A stretch of 64,000 nucleotides of DNA from Saccharomonospora piscinae (GCF_005862235.1 NZ_VCEK01000005.1:186001-250000), one strand, 5' to 3'. Shown: positions 25,993 through 34,296, numbered from the stretch's first letter. Notes: generated by a model from the letters alone, not told the origin. Numbers and translations are program-made.

Positions 25993-27270
25993 TCACCAAT
26001 TCCGCACCGAGTCGGTGAGGATGGCCTCCAGGTCGGTGTCGCGCACGGTCCGGGGCGCGACCGCCAGCAACCGCTGCTGCTGCAGCGCACCCGCCACCAG
26101 CGCGGGCACGTCGGAGGTCCCGTACCCGACGCCGTCGAGCCCGGCCGGCAGGCCGATGTCGCGCATGAGCGCGGTGAGCGCGGCCGGAAGCTTCTCGCTC
26201 GGCTCGTGCTCGGCGGCCACGGCGGGGTCGAGCAGGGTCGCGGCGTGGACGTGCTTGTCCGGGGCGGTGGGGAAGGTGAACCGGAAGGCCGCAGGCGCGG
26301 TCAGCGCCACGGACTCGCCGTGCGGGACGAGCGCCTCCTCGGGCGGGTAGTCGGCGGGCCGGTAGTCCCGCACGCGGCCGGCGATCGGGTAGGCGCAGGC
26401 ATGGGGAATGTGGACGCCCGCGTTGCCGAATCCCATGCCCGCGAACGTGGCGGCCAGCATCATGTCGGTGCGCGCGTCGAGGTCGCCGCCGTTGAGGACC
26501 GCCCTGCGGAACGAGCGCGCCAGCAGCTGCAGGGCTCGCTCGGTCCACGCGTCGGAGATCGGGTTGGCGCCGTTGTAGGCGACCCGGGTCTCGGGGGTGT
26601 GGCGGGCGAAGGAGTGGAACGGCTTGGCCGTGTAGGACTCCAGCGCGTGACACAGCACGTCCATCCCGCTGGCGGCGGTCACTCTCGGCGGCATCGACAG
26701 GGTGAGCAGCGGATCGATGACGGCGGTGGTGGGCCGCAGCCGGGGGTGGCTGATGCCGGACTTAACCTTGAGGTCGAGGAAGTCCATGATGCAGACCGGG
26801 GTGGTCTCCGAGCCGGTCCCGGCCGTGGTGGGCACCGCGACGAGCGGCTTGAGCGGGCCCGGCGGTGCCGCCGCTTCACCGAGTGGTTTGTTGACGTAGG
26901 TGAACAGGTTCGCCGGGTAGGTGGTCAGCAGGTTGACGGCCTTCGCCGTGTCGATCGCGGAGCCCCCGCCCACGCCGACGAAGCCGTCCCACTCGGACTG
27001 GCTCGCGAACGCGACGGCGTCGAGCACGCTCACGTCGGTGGGCTCGACGTGGACCCCGTCGAAGATCTCGGCGGTGATCCCGGCGGCCTTGGCGGCGTCG
27101 GCGACCCGCTCGGGGACTCCGGTGGCCGCGACGCCGGGGTCGGTCACGATCAGCACCCGCCGAGCGCCCTGCTGGGCGAGGTCGTGGCCGATCTCGTCGG
27201 CGGCACCCGCGCCGAACTTCAGCGGGGTGGCGCCCCACGTGAACACGGTCTCGTGCAGGTAGGCGGTCAT
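25993..27270 (-). CDS. hydroxyacid-oxoacid transhydrogenase (iron-containing alcohol dehydrogenase family)
   Basis: A 425-residue group III alcohol dehydrogenase. The nucleotide loop is GFVGVGGGSAIDTAKAVNLL. Metal-binding residues lie in ASGMDVLCHALESYTAKPFH and GFGNAGVHIPHACAYPI. The insert RVAYNGANPISDAW is what I recall as characteristic of hydroxyacid-oxoacid transhydrogenase, which moves hydride from 4-hydroxybutyrate to 2-oxoglutarate, giving succinate semialdehyde and D-2-hydroxyglutarate. Start ATG 27270 has GGGAGGG 4-5 nt upstream. The FAD/Fe-S gene begins within a few bases of its stop. Maleylacetate reductase or another Fe-ADH activity is the alternative. Confidence 0.82.
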   Translation of the reverse strand: MTAYLHETVFTWGATPLKFGAGAADEIGHDLAQQGARRVLIVTDPGVAATGVPERVADAAKAAGITAEIFDGVHVEPTDVSVLDAVAFASQSEWDGFVGVGGGSAIDTAKAVNLLTTYPANLFTYVNKPLGEAAAPPGPLKPLVAVPTTAGTGSETTPVCIMDFLDLKVKSGISHPRLRPTTAVIDPLLTLSMPPRVTAASGMDVLCHALESYTAKPFHSFARHTPETRVAYNGANPISDAWTERALQLLARSFRRAVLNGGDLDARTDMMLAATFAGMGFGNAGVHIPHACAYPIAGRVRDYRPADYPPEEALVPHGESVALTAPAAFRFTFPTAPDKHVHAATLLDPAVAAEHEPSEKLPAALTALMRDIGLPAGLDGVGYGTSDVPALVAGALQQQRLLAVAPRTVRDTDLEAILTDSVRNW

Positions 27271-27309
27271 GGACCCTCCCCGGTGAGCGTCGGCAGCACA
27301 CCGAGAGTG

Positions 27310-27322
27310 GCATGTGGCATGC
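27310..27322. promoter_or_regulatory. candidate GntR operator (GCATG-TGG-CATGC)
   Basis: The palindrome GCATG TGG CATGC lies 40 nt upstream of the transhydrogenase start, in the 99-bp gap between it and the GntR gene. Its symmetry and position fit an FCD-type GntR operator. No direct evidence for binding exists. Confidence 0.45.
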
Positions 27323-27369
27323 TACTCGTCAAGGCGGGCGCCCGGCCGCCGGGACGGGCGCGGTCCCGG

Positions 27370-28086
27370 TCAGTTCGCGAGGCGGGTCCAGTCGTAGGAC
27401 ACGGGCGGGACCTGCTCGCCGGCCCCGGAGAACTCGGCGGATTCCTGGGCGATGAGCAGCCGCGCGGTGGTGAGCAGGTGCTGCCGCATGGCGTCGGCCG
27501 CCTCGTCCGCGCCGCCCGTCTCGATCAACTCGGCGATGGCCTCGTGCTCGGCCAGGATGTCGCCGAGTCCCCTGCTGGTGTCCACAGTGGAGCTGCCACG
27601 CAGCAGCACCATGTCCCGCAGCGAGTCGACGTAACGCGCGAGGCGCAGGTTGCCCGACGCCATGTTGATCGCCTCGTGGAACCTCCGATCGGCCGCCATG
27701 AAGGCCGTCTCGTCGTGCTCGGCCGCCGCGCGCCGCATCTCGTCGAGCCGGCTGCGAAGGTCGGCGACGAGGCCGGGGGTGCGCTGCCCGGTCGCACGGA
27801 AGGTCGCGGGCACCTCCAGCAGCAGGCGGATGGCGAAGACCTCTTCCAGGTCGTGCAGCGAGGTCTGCAACACGCGGATGCCGCGGTTGCGTTCGAACCG
27901 CACCATGCCCCGCTCGGCGAGCTGGATCAGGGCCTCCCGCACGGGTGTGCGGGAGACCCCGAGCCGCGCGGCGAGATCGTGTACCGAGTACAGCGTGCCC
28001 GGCACGAGTTCCCCGCTGACGATCGCGCCCCGCAGTTCGTCGAGGATGGCCTTCGCGAGGTTACGGTCGGTGTCGATCTGCCGCAT
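27370..28086 (-). CDS. GntR-family (FCD/FadR-type) transcriptional regulator
   Basis: A 238-residue regulator. The N-terminal winged helix has LYSVHDLAARLGVSRTPVRE and ERGMVRFERNRGIRV. The C-terminal all-helical FCD ligand domain has FMAADRRFHEAINMASGN and ILAEHEAIAELIETGGADEA, whose Asp and His residues usually bind a metal and a carboxylate ligand. It lies just upstream of, and in the same direction as, the transhydrogenase and dehydrogenase pair. It therefore probably senses a related hydroxy- or oxo-acid and acts at the palindrome at 27310. Confidence 0.88.
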   Translation of the reverse strand: MRQIDTDRNLAKAILDELRGAIVSGELVPGTLYSVHDLAARLGVSRTPVREALIQLAERGMVRFERNRGIRVLQTSLHDLEEVFAIRLLLEVPATFRATGQRTPGLVADLRSRLDEMRRAAAEHDETAFMAADRRFHEAINMASGNLRLARYVDSLRDMVLLRGSSTVDTSRGLGDILAEHEAIAELIETGGADEAADAMRQHLLTTARLLIAQESAEFSGAGEQVPPVSYDWTRLAN

Positions 28087-28131
28087 CGGCTCATCTTCGC
28101 ACGTCGGGGCGGCGATGCGGCCGCACCCGCG

Positions 28132-28941
28132 TCAGGAGGGCACGCGCCCGGTGCCGACCAGGCTGCTCGCGTCGAGGGTGCCGAGGTCCGCCTCGCGCAG
28201 CCCCGCCTCGAACCGTGCCCGCACACGCTCCAGCGCCTCGGGCGGCAAGCCCTGCACGAACCCGCGCAGGGCAGCGCCGAGGTAGAACGTCCAGGCGTCG
28301 TCGGGATGCAGGGGGAAGCGGTAGTCCACCGGGTGGACCTCGACGTCGACCAGTCCCAGCGACAGCAGCCAGGACCGCATCTTCTCCTCGGAGTTGAGGC
28401 GGTCGCTCGCGCTCGGCCGCTGCCCGTGGGCCAGCTCGGGTCGTTCCGGCACGGCGGCGGCGTGGCCCACCGGCACGATCCGGTCCATCCCACCCGCGAG
28501 CCACGAGCTGACGGCGAACCGGCCACCGGGCCGCAGCCGCCGGAGCAGCGCCCGCGCGCCCGCGTCCATGTCCGGGAAGAAGAACACCCCGTAGCCGCAC
28601 TGCACGACGTCGTAGGGTTCGGCTCCGCCGTCCCAGGTGAGCACGTCACCGGTGTGGAAGCGCGCCTGGGCGAGCCCGGCGGCTTCGGCCTGTCGTGCCG
28701 CGTCGGCGACGAGACCGGCCGCGGCGTCCACAGCGTCCACGACTCCGCCGGGCCCGACGGCACGGGCGGCGGGCAGTGCCGAGGCCCCCGCGCCGCAGCA
28801 GGCGTCGAACACGCGCTCGCCCGGTGCGGGCCGGGACACGGCCGTGAGCAGTTCACCGAGCGGGCGCCACAGCCGGGCCGACCACAGCGCGAACTCGTCG
28901 CGCGCGGCGTGGAACACGTGTCCCGCGGTCTCGGGATTCAC
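28132..28941 (-). CDS. SAM-dependent class I methyltransferase
   Basis: A 269-residue methyltransferase. The SAM motif is [20 protein letters not shown], with VVDAVDAA as the acidic motif II and [15 protein letters not shown] as post-motif III. Its substrate is not evident; the fold resembles ubiquinone/menaquinone-type and small-molecule methyltransferases. The GTG at 28941 overlaps the L32 gene stop by 4 nt, so it is coupled to a Zur-type operon. This suggests a job in zinc starvation, perhaps on a ribosomal or metallophore substrate, but that is inference. Confidence 0.82.
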   Translation of the reverse strand: MNPETAGHVFHAARDEFALWSARLWRPLGELLTAVSRPAPGERVFDACCGAGASALPAARAVGPGGVVDAVDAAAGLVADAARQAEAAGLAQARFHTGDVLTWDGGAEPYDVVQCGYGVFFFPDMDAGARALLRRLRPGGRFAVSSWLAGGMDRIVPVGHAAAVPERPELAHGQRPSASDRLNSEEKMRSWLLSLGLVDVEVHPVDYRFPLHPDDAWTFYLGAALRGFVQGLPPEALERVRARFEAGLREADLGTLDASSLVGTGRVPS

Positions 28942-29144
28942 CGTCGGCCACCTCCGTTTCCCGACTCGGTAGCGGCGCTGTGCGCGCTGTGAAAGTACCG
29001 GACCAGCCTGCGGGGCACGAGCATCCGCTCGCCGTCGACGGTGATGGGCACCAGGCCCGGATCGGCCCGCCGCGCGCCCGCGATCCAGCGGGCCTTGCGG
29101 GCGCGGGTGTTCGCCCGTGACGTCCTGCGCTTCGGGACCGCCAT
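28938..29144 (-). CDS. rpmF: 50S ribosomal protein L32, zinc-independent form
   Basis: A 68-residue L32: [20 protein letters not shown] is the family start and [15 protein letters not shown] the conserved end. There is no cysteine, whereas zinc-binding L32 carries four, so this is the C-minus paralogue used under zinc limitation. A 20-residue tail ([15 protein letters not shown]) extends past the usual end. It is between the Mrf-like gene (43-nt gap) and the methyltransferase (4-nt overlap). Confidence 0.9.
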   Translation of the reverse strand: MAVPKRRTSRANTRARKARWIAGARRADPGLVPITVDGERMLVPRRLVRYFHSAHSAATESGNGGGRR

Positions 29145-29187
29145 CAGCTCTGCCGCCTTCCGTCGCGTCGGTGGAACCTGCCGAAGT

Positions 29188-30405
29188 TCACGCGTTGTCC
29201 TTTCCGGTCGTGGTGACGGGGTGCTCGCCGTGGTGGGCGAACGGGTCTGGGTAGGCCGCCCACGCCTCGCGTCCCTCGGCGAGTTCGGCATCGGTGAGCA
29301 GCGCGCCGGACAGTGCCTCGCGGATCTCGCGCGGTTCGGCGAGGTGGCTGACGACGACGAGTTCCTGTGCCCGGTCGCCCCACACGGGGTGCCAGCGCAG
29401 CGACGCGAGTGCGCTTCGCTCGTCGGTGACCTCGTCCCAGTCCGGCGAGTCGGGCGCGTCCAGCCAGGGGCCGAGCACGGCGAGTCCGAGACCGCCGCCC
29501 GCCGATTCCAGCCACAGCGCGCTGTCGGGCCTGCTCGCGACCCACAGCCGTCCCCGGGTACGCACGACGCCGTCGAGCAGCACGTCGAGCGCGTCGTACA
29601 GCCTGCCGGGGTGGAAGGGCCGCTGCGCCGAGAACGTCGTGAGCTCGACACCGCAGTCGGCGTCGAGCGGCGGTTCGCCCCGCACGAGCGCGCCGTGCGG
29701 GTCCACGGGGGCGCCCCGGCGCGCGGTCCGGGGTGCCTCGGCCAGCGTCCGCAGCAGGGCGTCACCGGTCAGTCCCGGCAGGTCGAGCAGGGGCGCGGAC
29801 GGTGCCACCCTGGCGCGCACGGCGCCGGTGCGCGCGGCGGTCCACGGGTCGGGGGCGTGGCCCGCGAGCACGAGGACGTCGGCGAACTCCACCTGCGACA
29901 GTGCCACCTGCGCCACGGTGCGGCCGTCGTCGCCCGCTCCGTGCCACCCGCGCTCGGCCAGCAGGTCGTCGCCCGTGGCGTCGGCGAGCCAGGTGCCTGC
30001 GTCGAGCACCGTGACGACCCCGGCGATCTCCACGTCGGAGAGCACGGTCTCGCCGTCTACGGGCGTGCGGTGCAGTTCCCAGCACACGCGGTCGGGTTCG
30101 AGCACGCGGTCGAGGTGGCACACGAGGCGGTCCACGCCCGCGGTGCGCGCGAGCCGGCGCAGCAGCGGCAGCAGGTCGTGGCGCAGCGTGCAGGAGACGC
30201 AACCGTGGTCGAGTCGCACGATGGCGGTGTCCGCTGTGCCGTGGACTCGCACCGTGCGGTGTACCACGCCGTCGGCGACGTCGCGCAGGTCGTGGTACAC
30301 CACGGCGGTGTTCGGTTCGTCGGCGAAGCGGTCGGCGAGGTGCCGGGTGCCGTGGGCGGGCAGACCGCCGATCAGGACGAGGGGAACGCGGTGCTGGTCG
30401 ATCAC
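29188..30405 (-). CDS. mrf: CobW/COG0523-family protein, Mrf-like zinc-stress factor
   Basis: A 405-residue protein of the CobW metal-chaperone family. The metal motif appears as [20 protein letters not shown] (CxxC form) and the C-terminal CobW_C domain as [20 protein letters not shown] plus QELVVVSHL. The P-loop position reads [14 protein letters not shown] and lacks the Walker lysine, as I recall for mycobacterial Mrf, the factor that recruits the hibernation factor to zinc-free ribosomes. It heads an operon with zinc-free L32 and a methyltransferase behind a Zur-like box. GTG 30405 lies 7 nt after a TAGCCT -10 box, so it is probably leaderless. Confidence 0.85.
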   Translation of the reverse strand: MIDQHRVPLVLIGGLPAHGTRHLADRFADEPNTAVVYHDLRDVADGVVHRTVRVHGTADTAIVRLDHGCVSCTLRHDLLPLLRRLARTAGVDRLVCHLDRVLEPDRVCWELHRTPVDGETVLSDVEIAGVVTVLDAGTWLADATGDDLLAERGWHGAGDDGRTVAQVALSQVEFADVLVLAGHAPDPWTAARTGAVRARVAPSAPLLDLPGLTGDALLRTLAEAPRTARRGAPVDPHGALVRGEPPLDADCGVELTTFSAQRPFHPGRLYDALDVLLDGVVRTRGRLWVASRPDSALWLESAGGGLGLAVLGPWLDAPDSPDWDEVTDERSALASLRWHPVWGDRAQELVVVSHLAEPREIREALSGALLTDAELAEGREAWAAYPDPFAHHGEHPVTTTGKDNA

Positions 30406-30412
30406 ACCGAAC

Positions 30413-30418
30413 AGGCTA
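30413..30418 (-). promoter_or_regulatory. -10 box of the leaderless mrf-like promoter
   Basis: TAGCCT on the minus strand ends 7 nt before the GTG at 30405. The Zur-like box at 30421-30441 lies directly upstream, over the spacer and -35 region. Confidence 0.45.
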
Positions 30419-30420
30419 GA

Positions 30421-30441
30421 TGAAAATGATTGTCAATACTA
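30421..30441. promoter_or_regulatory. Zur-like operator upstream of the mrf-like operon
   Basis: TGAAAATGATTGTCAATACTA. Read on the minus strand it contains TGACAATCATTTTCA, an imperfect palindrome matching actinobacterial Zur sites. The box at 37646 in front of the other zinc-free ribosomal operon shares the same core with one difference. It overlaps the promoter region, consistent with repression when zinc is sufficient. Confidence 0.8.
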
Positions 30442-30445
30442 ATAG

Positions 30446-31327
30446 TCAGGTGTGCATGGACGTGCCGAACCACAGCCGTGCCAGCGCGTCGAACGACGGG
30501 GTGCCCGGCACAGGCATCCACGTCAGATACGTTCGTAGCGACGAGTACCGGTGCAGCAGCGTGTAGGCCAGGCAACGACGCGCGAACTCCTCGTCGGCGC
30601 TCAGGCCGTACCCGCGCAGGAACCCCCGCCACAACCCGGCCTCGCCCCCTGCGAGGTAGACCGACGCGGCCACGAACTCGTACTCCCTGGCGCCGGTCAT
30701 CGCGGGCTCGAAGTCGATGAGCCCCGACACCGACCACCGCTCGCCGTCACGTCGCACGAACACGTGCTCGCGCAGCAGTTCGGTGTGCAGGAGCACGGTG
30801 GGCGAGGCGGGCAGCGAGACGGAGTCCAGGAAATCCGGGATACGGGCCAGCCACTCAGGGGCCAGCTCCTGCGACCGGTGATGGGCTTCGACGGCCTCGC
30901 ACCGCTGCGCCACGAACTGCGCCCAGTCGGCGGGGCCGAGTTCGGCGCAACGGGAGTCGGTGACCGCGTGCAACTCCGCCGCCACCGCTCCGATCCGCTC
31001 GCACAGCCGCAGCCGCTCCGCCGGTGACAGCGACGGCCACACCTCGTCCAACCCCCGGCCCGGCACCCGCCGCATGAGCAGGTAGTGCCAGTCGTCGACG
31101 CCACCGTGGGCGACGGGTTCCGGTGTGGCCACGGGCAGCCTGCCGTCGAGCACGTCGAGCGCGGTCGCCTCGATCCGCGCCTCGTCGGCGTCCTCGGCGG
31201 GATAGAACTTCAACACCAGCTCGTCGCCGATGGCGTAGACGGGAAGTGAGCCGGTCTCGAACCGCTCGACGGCGCGGTCCGGCAGAGACAGGCGCGTGAG
31301 CGTCGCGCCGACGGGAGGCTGTGTCAT
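30446..31327 (-). CDS. APH-family phosphotransferase-like protein with altered catalytic loop
   Basis: A 293-residue protein of the aminoglycoside phosphotransferase / choline kinase fold. The N-lobe has ELVLKFYPAEDADEARIEA, with the ATP-binding lysine in LKFY. The catalytic loop reads LLHTELLREHVFV instead of the usual HxDxxxxN, with Glu in place of the catalytic Asp and His for Asn. The metal aspartate may remain in GLIDFEPAM. It may be a weak kinase, an enzyme of different specificity, or a binding protein. It ends just upstream of the Zur-like box of the mrf-like gene and is not obviously in that operon. Confidence 0.75.
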   Translation of the reverse strand: MTQPPVGATLTRLSLPDRAVERFETGSLPVYAIGDELVLKFYPAEDADEARIEATALDVLDGRLPVATPEPVAHGGVDDWHYLLMRRVPGRGLDEVWPSLSPAERLRLCERIGAVAAELHAVTDSRCAELGPADWAQFVAQRCEAVEAHHRSQELAPEWLARIPDFLDSVSLPASPTVLLHTELLREHVFVRRDGERWSVSGLIDFEPAMTGAREYEFVAASVYLAGGEAGLWRGFLRGYGLSADEEFARRCLAYTLLHRYSSLRTYLTWMPVPGTPSFDALARLWFGTSMHT

Positions 31328-31491
31328 GGCGGCACCCTAGAAAGGACTCCCGGTTCGGTGCGAGTGATTTCCGTGCTCCACAGTGGATCGCCGCTGCGGG
31401 CTTGATCTCCACCGCGGTCGAGGTTGCAGGCTGCTCGCATGACCGTGGAATGTAGCGCGCAGGCCCCGTCCTTCGGGGCGGGGTTAGTGCA

Positions 31492-31659
31492 TCAACTGCG
31501 TGTGTCGCGTGCCCAGCGGTGTACCTCTTCCACCGGGGCGGCGTTCGCGGCGGTGAGTAGGTACACCAGGTGCGCGTTCAGTGACCGGCCTTCTGTTTCG
31601 GCGGCGTCGGTGAGTTCACGGTGTAGTTCGTCGGGGAGGCGCAAACCAAGTCGAATCAT
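31492..31659 (-). CDS. small ribbon-helix-helix (Arc-like) protein in the TnpB element
   Basis: A 55-residue protein from ATG 31659 that begins MIRLGLRLPDELHRELTDAA and continues ETEGRSLNAHLVYLLTAANA. The short strand, LPDEL helix and RSLNxxLVYLL helix are the ribbon-helix-helix signature. It is divergent from tnpB with only 17 nt between the starts, in which GTGC TATTATG GCAC forms a dyad. It probably represses its own and the tnpB promoter. RHH partners are often found with solitary TnpB elements in actinobacteria. Confidence 0.75.
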   Translation of the reverse strand: MIRLGLRLPDELHRELTDAAETEGRSLNAHLVYLLTAANAAPVEEVHRWARDTRS

Positions 31660-31660
31660 G

Positions 31661-31675
31661 GTGCTATTATGGCAC
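31661..31675. promoter_or_regulatory. shared operator/promoter between RHH gene and tnpB
   Basis: The dyad GTGC-TATTATG-GCAC occupies nearly the entire gap between the divergent starts at 31659 and 31677. A TATTAT inside it could serve as a -10 element. It is a natural target for the RHH protein. Inference from position and symmetry only. Confidence 0.4.
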
Positions 31676-31676
31676 T

Positions 31677-32822
31677 ATGCAGCTTCGGTACAACTTCCGC
31701 GTCTACCCGACGCCCGGCCAGCGCACCGCGCTGGCCAAGGTGTTCGGATGCGCGCGGGTGGTGTACAACGACGCGCTCCGCGCACGCCAAGATGCCTACG
31801 AAGCGGGCGAGCGTTTGTCGGACACCGAGGTGCAGCGTCGTGTCGTCACCGAAGCGAAGAAGGTTTGCGCCCGCGCGTGGCTGTCGGAGGTCGCGTCGGT
31901 AGCGCTGGTGCAGGCGTGTCAGGACGCTCGCGCGGCGTACCGCAACTGGTTCGACTCGATGTCCGGCAAACGCAAGGGCCGCAAGGTTGGGCGTCCCCGG
32001 TTCCGGTCCCGCAAGGACAACCGGCAGGCCATCCGGCTCACCCGCAACGGATTCTCGGTGAAGCCGAACGGGAAGCTGTACGCGGCGAAGATCGGGGACC
32101 TGGACGTTCGCTGGTCGCGCGACCTGCCCTCGGTCCCGTCGTCGGTCACGTTGGTCAAGGACGCGTCCGGACGGTACTTCGCGTCGTTCGTGGTCGAGGT
32201 CAACGACGAGCCGCTACACGAGACCAGCAGCGAGGTCGGCATCGATCTCGGGCTGGTCACGTTCGCGGTGTTGTCGAACGGGAAGACGATCGAGTCTCCG
32301 AAGTTCCTGCGCCGCGCGGAACGCAAGCTCCGCAAAGTGCAACAGGACTTGTCTCGCAAGCAGCGGGGCAGCAACAACCGCGCCAAGGTCGGCCTGCGGG
32401 TGGCCAAGGCGCACGCCAAGGTCCGCGACTCGCGCACCGACTGGGCACACAAGAACACGACGGCGTTGATCCGCGACAACCAAGCGATCTACGTCGAGGA
32501 CCTTGCCGTGTCCGGCCTCGCGCGCACGAAACTCGCGAAGTCGGTGCACGACGCCGCGTGGGGCCAGTTCGTCCGCATGTTGGAAGACAAAGCCCAGAGG
32601 CACGGGCGTGTCGTGCACGAAATCGACCGCTGGTACCCGTCGTCGCAGGTCTGCCATGTGTGCGGCCGGATCGACGGACCCAAACCGCTGTCGGTTCGGG
32701 AGTGGTCGTGCCCGTGCGGCGCGCACCACGACCGGGATGTGAACGCCGCGAAGAACATCCTCGCCGCCGGACGGGCGGAGAGGTTAAACGCCTGCGGAGA
32801 GACGGTCAGCCTCTCCGCCTAG
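31677..32822 (+). CDS. tnpB: TnpB RNA-guided nuclease (IS200/IS605 accessory)
   Basis: A 381-residue full-length TnpB. The N-terminal helix-turn-helix region has YPTPGQRTALAKVFGCARVV. The RuvC-like core shows D190 in VGIDLGLVTFAV, E274 in IYVEDLAVSGLA, and the final aspartate region DRDVNAAKNILAAG (about 352-354). A zinc finger (CHVCGRIDGP ... CPCG) lies between the last two. All catalytic residues are present, so it is probably an active nuclease guided by RNA from the element's right end. The divergent RHH gene and the right-end hairpin flank it. Confidence 0.92.
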   Translation: MQLRYNFRVYPTPGQRTALAKVFGCARVVYNDALRARQDAYEAGERLSDTEVQRRVVTEAKKVCARAWLSEVASVALVQACQDARAAYRNWFDSMSGKRKGRKVGRPRFRSRKDNRQAIRLTRNGFSVKPNGKLYAAKIGDLDVRWSRDLPSVPSSVTLVKDASGRYFASFVVEVNDEPLHETSSEVGIDLGLVTFAVLSNGKTIESPKFLRRAERKLRKVQQDLSRKQRGSNNRAKVGLRVAKAHAKVRDSRTDWAHKNTTALIRDNQAIYVEDLAVSGLARTKLAKSVHDAAWGQFVRMLEDKAQRHGRVVHEIDRWYPSSQVCHVCGRIDGPKPLSVREWSCPCGAHHDRDVNAAKNILAAGRAERLNACGETVSLSA

Positions 32823-32881
32823 CGGGGAGCACGTCTTGATGAAACAGGAACCCACCGGAGCCGCACACGCGGCAGGAGGAA

Positions 32882-32903
32882 TCTCCCGCCTTCAAGCGGG
32901 AGA
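32882..32903 (+). ncRNA. right-end hairpin, probable 3' part of the TnpB guide RNA
   Basis: The stem TCTCCCGC / GCGGGAGA with loop CTTCAA sits 60 nt after the tnpB stop, followed by GAGGACGTCAA at the element end. In known TnpB systems the RNA scaffold comes from this region and the guide is the sequence just beyond the end, here starting about 32918 (ACACACCGGGCAACGCCG). The RNA itself is inferred by analogy. Confidence 0.5.
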
Positions 32904-32937
32904 GGACGTCAAACACACCGGGCAACGCCGGGCAGGC

Positions 32938-34296
32938 GTGCTGTGGACCCCCGAGCACCGGCGCACCACGGTGGGGTTGTTGCTGGTCGTCACCCTGCTC
33001 GCGTTCGAGAACATGGGTGTGGCCACCGCGATGCCCACGATGGTCGCCGATCTCGACGGCGGTGAGCTGTACTCGTGGCCGTTCACCGCGTTCCTGGTCG
33101 CCAGCGTCGCCGCCACCGTGTTGTCCGGGCGGATCTGCGACCACAGGGGTCCAGCGCTCCCACTGCTGATCGGACCGTGGATCTTCTTGGCGGGGCTGCT
33201 CACGGCCGGGCTGGCCCCCGGCATGGCGGCCCTGCTCGTGGGCCGTGCCCTCCAGGGCTTCGGAACGGGTGTGCTGCTGGTGGCGACGTCGCTGCTCATC
33301 GCGCTCGTCTACGACGACAGGGAACGGCCGGTGATCTACGCGGCCAACGCGGCGGCGTGGGTGCTGCCCGCCGTCCTGGGCCCGCCGATCGCGGGGCTCG
33401 TGACCGAGACGGCGGGCTGGCGCTGGGTGTTCCTCGGGCTCGTCCCGGTCCTGCTGGCGGGTGTGGCGATGCTGGTCCCCGTGGTCCGCGGCCTGCCCGG
33501 CCACGTCGCCGACGAGCACGTGCGGCGCGCGAGCATCGCGGCGGCCGTGGCGGTGGCGGTGGCCGTGGCCGCGCTGACCTGGGCGGCGCAGCGGCCGTCG
33601 GCGACCGCCGTCACCGTCGGGCTCGCCCTGGCGGCGCTGACGGTGCTGGCGGTCTCGCTGCGCGCGCTGCTTCCCGTCGGCACGCTGACCGGCAGGCCGG
33701 GCCTGCCGACCGTGGTCGGCTCCCGCGCACTGCTGGCCGGGGCGTTCGCCGGGCTGGAGGCGTACCTGCCGCTGACGATGTCCCGGGTCCACGGTCACGG
33801 CCCCGCGCTGGCCGGGCTGCCCCTCACGGTGGGCGCGCTGAGCTGGTCGGCGGCGTCCGTCGTGCAGGGCAGGAATCCTGACTGGAGCAGGCGGGCGCTG
33901 CTGCGAGCGGCGTTCGGGTTCGTCGCGGCGGGGTTGGCGCTGTTCGCCCTCGTGGCGTGGGCGGGAGCGCCTGCCTGGGTGGCGTTCGCCGCGTCGGCGT
34001 GCGCGGGCGCGGGCATGGGGCTGGGGATGCCGTCCATCTCCGTGCTGCTGCTGCGCCTGTCACCCCCGGCCGAGCGCGGCTTCAACACCTCGGCCACCCA
34101 ACTCGGCGACTGGATCACCTCGGCGCTGACGATCGGGGCCGGTGGCGTGTTGCTCGGCCTGCTGGGCGGCACGGGACGTCCGTCGGCGGCCGTCGCACTG
34201 CTGGCCGCCGCGCTCGCGCTGATCGCCGTCGTCGGTGGCCTGCTCGTGCACCGGGGGCTGCGCGAGCGCACACGGGACGTCCACCCCACGACGTGA
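32938..34296 (+). CDS. MFS transporter
   Basis: About 452 residues with some 12-14 hydrophobic segments, beginning TTVGLLLVVTLLAFENMGVA and TAMPTMVADLDGG. The loop 2-3 region has RICDHRGPALPLLIG, and GRALQGFGTGVLLVATSLLI marks an MFS drug-exporter type. The substrate is unknown. The reading frame runs back to 32836 into the insertion-sequence end. GTG 32938 is the first start beyond the element, but its Shine-Dalgarno (GGCAGG) is weak. The native 5' end and promoter may have been displaced by the insertion. Confidence 0.78.
   Translation: MLWTPEHRRTTVGLLLVVTLLAFENMGVATAMPTMVADLDGGELYSWPFTAFLVASVAATVLSGRICDHRGPALPLLIGPWIFLAGLLTAGLAPGMAALLVGRALQGFGTGVLLVATSLLIALVYDDRERPVIYAANAAAWVLPAVLGPPIAGLVTETAGWRWVFLGLVPVLLAGVAMLVPVVRGLPGHVADEHVRRASIAAAVAVAVAVAALTWAAQRPSATAVTVGLALAALTVLAVSLRALLPVGTLTGRPGLPTVVGSRALLAGAFAGLEAYLPLTMSRVHGHGPALAGLPLTVGALSWSAASVVQGRNPDWSRRALLRAAFGFVAAGLALFALVAWAGAPAWVAFAASACAGAGMGLGMPSISVLLLRLSPPAERGFNTSATQLGDWITSALTIGAGGVLLGLLGGTGRPSAAVALLAAALALIAVVGGLLVHRGLRERTRDVHPTT

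Larger units (their letters stand above)
31440..32917 (+). mobile_element. TnpB-type (IS200/IS605-superfamily) insertion sequence without TnpA
   Basis: The element contains tnpB, a divergent ribbon-helix-helix gene and subterminal hairpins at both ends. The left end has CCCCGTCCTTCGGGGC at about 31465-31480. The right end has the stem CTCCCGC / GCGGGAG (32883-32902) followed by GAGGACGTCAA, a typical right-end sequence of IS605-type elements. No TnpA transposase, terminal inverted repeats or target duplication is seen, as expected for this class. The left boundary is an estimate. Confidence 0.8.

Noticed and set aside
28938-29765. 275-codon frame containing the L32 gene
   Set aside because: Only the last 68 codons from 29144 match a protein (L32). 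The upstream part is the shadow of the Mrf-like gene.
32836-32937. N-terminal 34 codons before the MFS transporter
   Set aside because: They lie in the insertion-sequence right end, contain its hairpin and encode no transporter sequence, so they are not taken as native protein.
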